Shown piece after piece: positions 59,147-64,000 of a stretch of DNA of 64,000 nt; position 1 is the first letter of the stretch, and each line of letters starts with the position of its first letter. The position numbers and the translations under genes are program-made. Under the pieces are notes generated by a model, which worked only from the letters and a program-made list of their open reading frames with translations, ran no database searches and was not told the DNA's origin. The stretch lies in the NCBI RefSeq assembly GCF_026212465.1, contig NC_080056.1:12748702-12812701 (forward strand), given 5' to 3'. Origin of the DNA: Amaranthus tricolor (lineage: Eukaryota; Streptophyta; Magnoliopsida; Caryophyllales; Amaranthaceae).

Positions 59147-60287
59147 GTCAACCTCTCTCTGATTTTTCAATGTGAATCACATATTATTTTCCAACCAAGT
59201 CATGGGTGCAATTATCTCTCTGCACATTGCGTAAGATCAAGAACATTCTATAAATCTTACATTTAACATCTGACATAAACTATATGACCCCTTGAACACC
59301 CCTTAAGGGAAAAAAGCATGTTCTGCAAATCACCCAAAGCAAGATAAGAAGCACATTAATTATCTTGATTTACATAAAATGTCAAGCCATCCAAACAATG
59401 ACATGGCTAGATGATCCAGATGAAGATAGCCATGGACATTCCCGTCCTAATTCACATTAACATGACTAGAATCTTACTCCACACAATCAATTTTAATTCA
59501 CTAGAAAGTTCCTAAATTAATCAACATATTTCAGCTCCCCCTAGCCATAAGCCCTTTTCCATGTTCCATATGCATAATTTAAGTTAATCAAATTCCAATC
59601 TTTTGGGAATAAGGCGGAGATATTATTGTTGTGTGAAACCCCTTTTCAGTCTCCATCGATACCATGTGAAAAATTCAACACAAACATAATCTCAAGCAAA
59701 CACTAAATAATTCAATCTTCAGTCATGAACTATGATCACTCTCAATTTTTGCTAATTGGGATCATTCTATATTCCATCCTAGGTTCCTAGCCCTATATCA
59801 AAGGGGAAATTTGGATGAAAACTACTAGTAATTTGAGTCCAATTGATAAACTTCAGAATCTGACAATGATCAAATGCAGTTTAAATAGCATAGTAATAAG
59901 AACCCTAAAAAAGTAATTGCAAAAATTTACTAAAAAACATAGTTTACATTTGCAAGATCCCGGAGTCTTAAATAACAACAATTAATCAGCTGAATTTGTC
60001 ATCCTTCACAACTATAAACCCAACAACACATACAAATAATTTGACTTCAATAAAATGATTTATGTAATAAGTCATCACAATTTTTCTCCTTAATAAACCC
60101 AACACATAAAAATGATTTTAACATATAAGACATTCATCAATTCATGTAATTGTAGTATTTCCCTGTTAAAATTAGTACTTACATGTGCACTAATATTCAG
60201 CAAATTGCAAATGATTCATGCCATAGCATTTGATCACCAAAATAACCCAAACAAAAAATAATACTTCTAGAAAATTAAAATACTTAC
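58480..60287 (-). other. 5'UTR intron of SIG5
   Basis: The donor TCG|GTAAGTA (60288/60287) and the acceptor TTTGCAG|GATTCC (58480/58479) fit standard borders. The 1.8-kb intron contains a copy of the 26816-27285 repeat family (about 59035-59200) and an uninterrupted TA microsatellite at about 59116-59142. Confidence 0.7.
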
Positions 60288-60559
60288 CGAGAGTGAATAT
60301 ATACAGGAAAAAATGCAAAATTTGAGAAAAAAGAGCAGAACCCAGATGAAATTTTTGTTCTTTCTGTTAAGATTCCAGAAGATGAATTTGAATAGTAAGT
60401 GCAAATGGGAAAATACACTTAAACTCTCTGTATTAAAAAAAAAAAGAACAAAAAAATGAACCCAGAAAATATAAATGGAAATAATGTTAGAAATATGAGA
60501 ACCACAAATTGAGAGGACAGAAAAGAAAGAAAGGATGTATTGACAATTAAGCAATAAAT

Positions 60560-60640
60560 TCAAATTTTATGCAAGAAAGTATTAATGGTGTAAGATTGGA
60601 GATTTTCAAGTGGGATATTGGGTACGTGGAACTTGTTTAT
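60560..60640 (-). promoter_or_regulatory. Probable SIG5 promoter with an ACGT-core element
   Basis: Upstream of the inferred 5' exon the minus strand has TTCCACGTACC (about 60622-60632), an ABRE/G-box-type ACGT core of the kind bound by bZIP factors such as HY5, and a CATAAAATT TATA candidate near 60565-60575. Known light and ABA control of SIG5 fits this, but the assignment rests on short motifs. Confidence 0.3.
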
Positions 60641-61040
60641 GTAACCAATATTGTTTGTGGTGGAATTATAGTCCTAGATATTTTGTGTGTTAGTAAACAA
60701 TTGTGATGTCCAATGTCACATAAATTAAATAAATTAATTTTATTCAACACTTTAATTAGATTGATACTTCATGACTAATGAGTACTAACGTTTTTTGAAT
60801 ATGGAAAATTATTTATTTATTTATTGTTTTTTAGAATCACAAATTAACTCATTGGTTAAAAGCTTTTTTTCACTTTTATGTACTCAACAAATACAAGAAG
60901 AATTATTCTCTTCTTTGAATGTAAGGTTTTTCTAAACTGCTCTAAATAAAAAATTAACATGAAAATATTTTCCTGAACCCAACAAATAAAACTATACAAA
61001 ATAAAAAGATAGGGTCGAACCGGACAAGGACATTGTCGCA

Positions 61041-61634
61041 TTCGACTACAGACGAAGCCTTTTCCAATTTAAGACTGGACGTGGTAATAGAGGTTCCGCC
61101 AAGGGTGGTAAAATACAAAGTGTAGATTTGAGAGCGATGAAATGCACTTGTAACAAACCCTCCATATATCACTTACCTTGTTCTCATGTTCTTGCCGTAT
61201 GTATTAAACGACACTTATCCTACGAGCGTTTTGTGGACTCCTGCTACACGACCCAGAGCTATGTTAACACATATGCATCCATATTCTTGCCGTTGATTGA
61301 TAAGAGGTCATGGCCTCAATACACCGGTGTTGAGGTGCTACACGATCCTGATCACATTCGTGGATTAGGAAGACCTAAGTCCAGGAGGATAACGAACGAA
61401 ATGGACGAAGGATCGCGGAGACGCAACGCTTGCCGTCGTTGTGGTAGTGACGGTCATAACACTAGAACTTATACGTCAAGGTAAACAGTACTTGTATTTG
61501 ATTATATCAACCAAATAAATAACTTAAGTACACAAATTAGTACGTTTTAATTATTTTTTGCAATACATAACGCTTAATTATTGTTGCATTGCAGCATATA
61601 TGGATCCAGCAGCTCCAGGCCCTCTCGACCATAG
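61041..61634 (+). pseudogene. MuDR-type transposase C-terminus (SWIM zinc finger)
   Basis: The plus-strand frame reads RGSAKGGKIQSVDLRAMKCTCNKPSIYHLPCSHVLAVCIK with an intact SWIM signature (CTC...CSH). It continues to YTTQSYVNTYASIFLPL, WPQYTGVEVLHDPD, GRPKSRRITNEMDEG and CRRCGSDGHNTRTY. This is the end of a Mutator-like (MULE) transposase, with the final CCHC knuckle cysteine changed to Tyr. A probable intron (61481-61594, GT-AG) leads to a short last exon ending at 61634. The catalytic DDE core upstream is missing, so the gene is truncated at its 5' side, next to the SIG5 promoter region. Confidence 0.8.
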
Positions 61635-61671
61635 TGTTGAAATGCAATACAGGAGGAGGATTAACATTTGA
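61600..61671 (+). other. Short frame resembling the start of a plant mobile domain protein
   Basis: ATG at 61600 opens MDPAAPGPLDHSVEMQYRRR and a stop follows four codons later. The opening MDPxxxGPxD(P/H)SV is reminiscent of MAIN/PMD-type proteins, which are known to travel with Mutator-like elements. It overlaps the transposase last exon in another frame and is too short to be a gene. Confidence 0.25.
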
Positions 61672-61998
61672 ATACTGTTTGTAATTAATGAACATTTGTA
61701 CATACTCAATATTTGTAACAATTGGTCTTTTGTGTGTAAATTGTAACATATATGTAGATGTATATATTTTAAAAGTAGTATCACACGTTTATTATGAATG
61801 AGATGCTAAGTACTCAGACTTTTCGGCGATAATACCTTATGTTACCTTTAAAAATTGATTGAAAAGAAGAAGAATGATGCAAAATGGGTATAATAAAGTA
61901 TGGGAAATGATGGAGCTATTTATAGAACATCATTACAACGGCTATTTTCACGTTCCAATGGCTATTTTTCTAAATTACCAACAGCTACTTTAGTTCTC

Positions 61999-62190
61999 AA
62001 AAAAAAAAATTAAAGGTTAAAGTCGATGTTACTAACAGCGACTGAATGAGTTGACTGGTCAACTCCTTAAGTCGCTGTTAGAAACAGCGACTAAAGGAGT
62101 TAACCAGTCAACTCATTCAGTCGCTGTTACTAACAGCGACTTTAACCTTTAATTTTTTTTTTTTGGATCTTTCGCTGTTGATAACAGCGA
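61999..62190. repeat. Hierarchical palindrome array (TCGCTGTTA...TAACAGCGA)
   Basis: Four 20-21 bp palindromes of the form TCGCTGTTA-N-TAACAGCGA start at 62022, 62071, 62120 and 62171, a spacing of 49, 49 and 51 bp. The 28-bp spacers between the first three contain their own palindromes (GAGTTGACTGGTCAACTC; GAGTTAACCAGTCAACTC). In addition 61999-62080 and 62084-62164 form one near-perfect inverted repeat with arms of about 80 nt, ending in an A run and a T run. Confidence 0.9.
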
Positions 62191-63420
62191 ATTATCCCGA
62201 GGCTAGGCACGGTTGTACGGACGTTTATTTTGGGAAATAACTTTTTACGAAGCTCATTTTTAGAATTAAGTTGTTAAATAATCTTATTTTTTTCAAATTT
62301 TTCATCAAACTTAACCATTGGGCCAGAATGCTATTAATGATAATTGTTATCTTGTTAGTATTTAATTTGTTATTTTGAGTCGTTCCATTTGTTGTTCTCA
62401 TTAAGAATCTTTCTATTTATGTCATAAATTTTAGACATAAATAACATTATTCATCATCATCTTAATATTTAAATAATGCTTATGATCGCTACATATATTT
62501 CACTAACTTTATTTTAATATTTTTATATTGCTAATGGTCCTTACATGTTTTCAACTAACTTTATTAAAATATTTTTTAATAGTTGTATTCCCTAAAATTT
62601 TCTCCTCTAATTTTATTTTAATAATTTTTTAATGTTTATTGTCCCCATTTTTCTTCCATCAAATCTAAAAGATTCTAATTTTCTTAATTTCTCTGAACAA
62701 TATTCATTGTGGGAACAATTTTAAGGAATAAATGGAATTTACAATTATAAATGTACGATTATCAAACAATAAGGGATTACATAGTGCTTAATTATTAAAC
62801 TTTAATTAGTAATTAATACTTTTAATTTTTTATTGCTTTTACTTTTACTATGACTTATCCTTTTTTTTGTAATGTAATAATTTTGTTTTTAGTTGATTGA
62901 TTTTATGTTTGTTAATTTTGAGCAAATTAATTCGTAGGTGTTAAATATTTTTTTTTTATTTTTTTATGATAAATAGATTTCTATTTATGGATATTTATGT
63001 GGTATTTTTGGAGTTGTAATAGCTCAATAAAATATTTAATTGATTGCTATGAATTTTATTAGATCATACTTAAAATATTAAATACTTCTTGTTCCTTATT
63101 GATTATCTACTTTAGAAATTTTTGCTAGAGATTTTTGGCCAAAAGTGTTCAACAAAAAAGAAAAGGAGGGAGTATATAAAATAAATAAATTTTCTTCGCG
63201 TATAGTTAAAGGGATTTAAATTATGTAATCATATTTTTCAAATCCTAGGTTCACTTATGATCAATGTTACAAGTATTGGAGGTGCAATAGTTTTTTAATA
63301 GTAGTTGTCTTGTGCTAGTTAATATATTGTACGTTTATTTATTAAATTAACTTATACTTTTAAATGATTAGTGTTTGGGATATTTTATTACTTTAGGAAC
63401 TACTATAAGGGATTTTGTAT
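62191..63420. other. AT-rich DNA without recognised features
   Basis: Long A/T homopolymers, with no gene, RNA or repeat border identified. Confidence 0.4.
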
Positions 63421-63424
63421 AAAA

Positions 63425-63705
63425 GGAGAAAATTTGTAAATAATACTTTCAATTATTGCTTATTGACTTAAAATGCCTTCAACTATTATTTAACCTTGTA
63501 TAAACCCAAGTAATGAAATACTTTACCTTGTATACCCCCTAACTATTGCTGATTAACTCAAAATACCCCAAAGTAACCGGTTAAATATAATGTGCATAGT
63601 TTTCAAAGGTAAGTCTCAATACTTGGGGTATATAGTGTTAAATAATAGTTGAGAGTATTTTGAGTCAATAAACAATAGTTGAGAGTATGGTTTACAAATT
63701 TTCCT
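63425..63705. mobile_element. Foldback MITE
   Basis: The left arm (AGGAGAAAATTTGTAAAT, CAACTATTATTTAAC, TATACCCCC) and the right arm (GTTAAATAATAGTTG, TTACAAATTTTCCTA) are inverted copies over about 130 bp each, meeting near 63565. The termini resemble each other closely, but no clear target duplication could be fixed. Confidence 0.6.
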
Positions 63706-64000
63706 AAAAGAAAACCTTATTTGAATTCTTTTTTAGGTAAATATATACAACCATATCAAAAATTGAAATATCACCGTGATATATACAAGTGCCAAGTGGG
63801 AAAAACCAACTACCAAACATACCATTAACCAAATCAACTAGTATGCTACATGAAAAGCTATGGTCAAGGGCTTTACATTTCAGTTCCTTCCCGTGAAAAT
63901 GGTTTCCAAACTTCAAAATGCCATCCTTCATTTTTCATTAAGAGGTGGGAGAGACCTTCTATGAAGCGTAGGTTCAATATAAAGGAGATATTCACACCAT
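63706..64000. other. No recognised feature
   Basis: A minus-strand frame at 63931-63704 has no recognisable motif. Confidence 0.3.

Noticed and set aside
58438..60563. In-frame N-terminal extension of SIG5 through the 5'UTR exon (possible dual targeting)
   Set aside because: The frame is open across the splice (60288/58479) but contains no AUG; upstream in frame there is a stop. The extension is very hydrophobic because of T-rich UTR, so the start at 58437 is preferred.
62022..62190. CRISPR-like spacing of 20-21 bp palindromes
   Set aside because: Only four repeats are present, the spacers are themselves palindromic and related, there are no cas genes, and the surroundings are plant nuclear DNA. 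It is reported as a palindrome array.

Overview
This 64 kb window is nuclear DNA of a flowering plant, almost certainly a eudicot. The evidence is AT-rich introns with GT-AG borders, a plastid sigma-factor gene, a plant-type PTB gene, a CAPRICE-type R3-MYB and a dense plant transposon load. The exact lineage cannot be fixed from the sequence. Assignment to Caryophyllales would be a guess. There are no prokaryotic features.

Four real multi-exon genes can be assembled. (1) 22182-33300 (minus) is a PTB1/PTB2-type polypyrimidine-tract-binding protein with ten coding exons, 452 aa and a 5'UTR intron. (2) 36367-44247 (minus) is a 292-aa plant-specific multi-pass membrane protein in three exons, with a whole Ty1/copia element inside intron 2. 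(3) 49390-50829 (plus) is a 68-aa CPC/TRY/ETC-type R3-MYB in three small exons, easy to miss because no exon is long. (4) 55673-60540 (minus) is the plastid sigma factor SIG5/SIGE, 519 aa, with a 1.8-kb 5'UTR intron.

The rest is layered transposons. From 1 to 21600 lie: a copia element whose LTR is split by a hAT-like element that itself holds a second one; broken copia, LRR-kinase and FAB1-like fragments; a near-complete small copia element (15815-18571, with LTRs, PBS and PPT); a Cassandra-like solo LTR carrying half a 5S rRNA sequence; and a run of short non-autonomous elements with 8-bp target duplications (490-2800, 7903-9056, 9194-9766, 13086-14075, 19069-19629, 20638-21589). From 33600 to 55300 lie: a LINE tail with a tandem duplication; a 9-bp-TSD foldback MITE (44512-45018); and a 1.5-kb TRIM-like LTR element whose target duplication overlaps the stop codon of the R3-MYB gene. 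At 61000-62200 lie the C-terminus of a MuDR-type transposase (SWIM finger) and a striking nested palindrome array.

The host genes are functionally unrelated. What links them is that each has had its introns, UTRs or flanks reshaped by repeats: a 216-bp identical duplication in the PTB 5'UTR intron, a 120-bp repeat in a SIG5 intron, a decayed copy of the SIG5 C-terminus in its 3' flank, a minisatellite in the membrane-protein gene, and a replaced 3' end for the R3-MYB gene.
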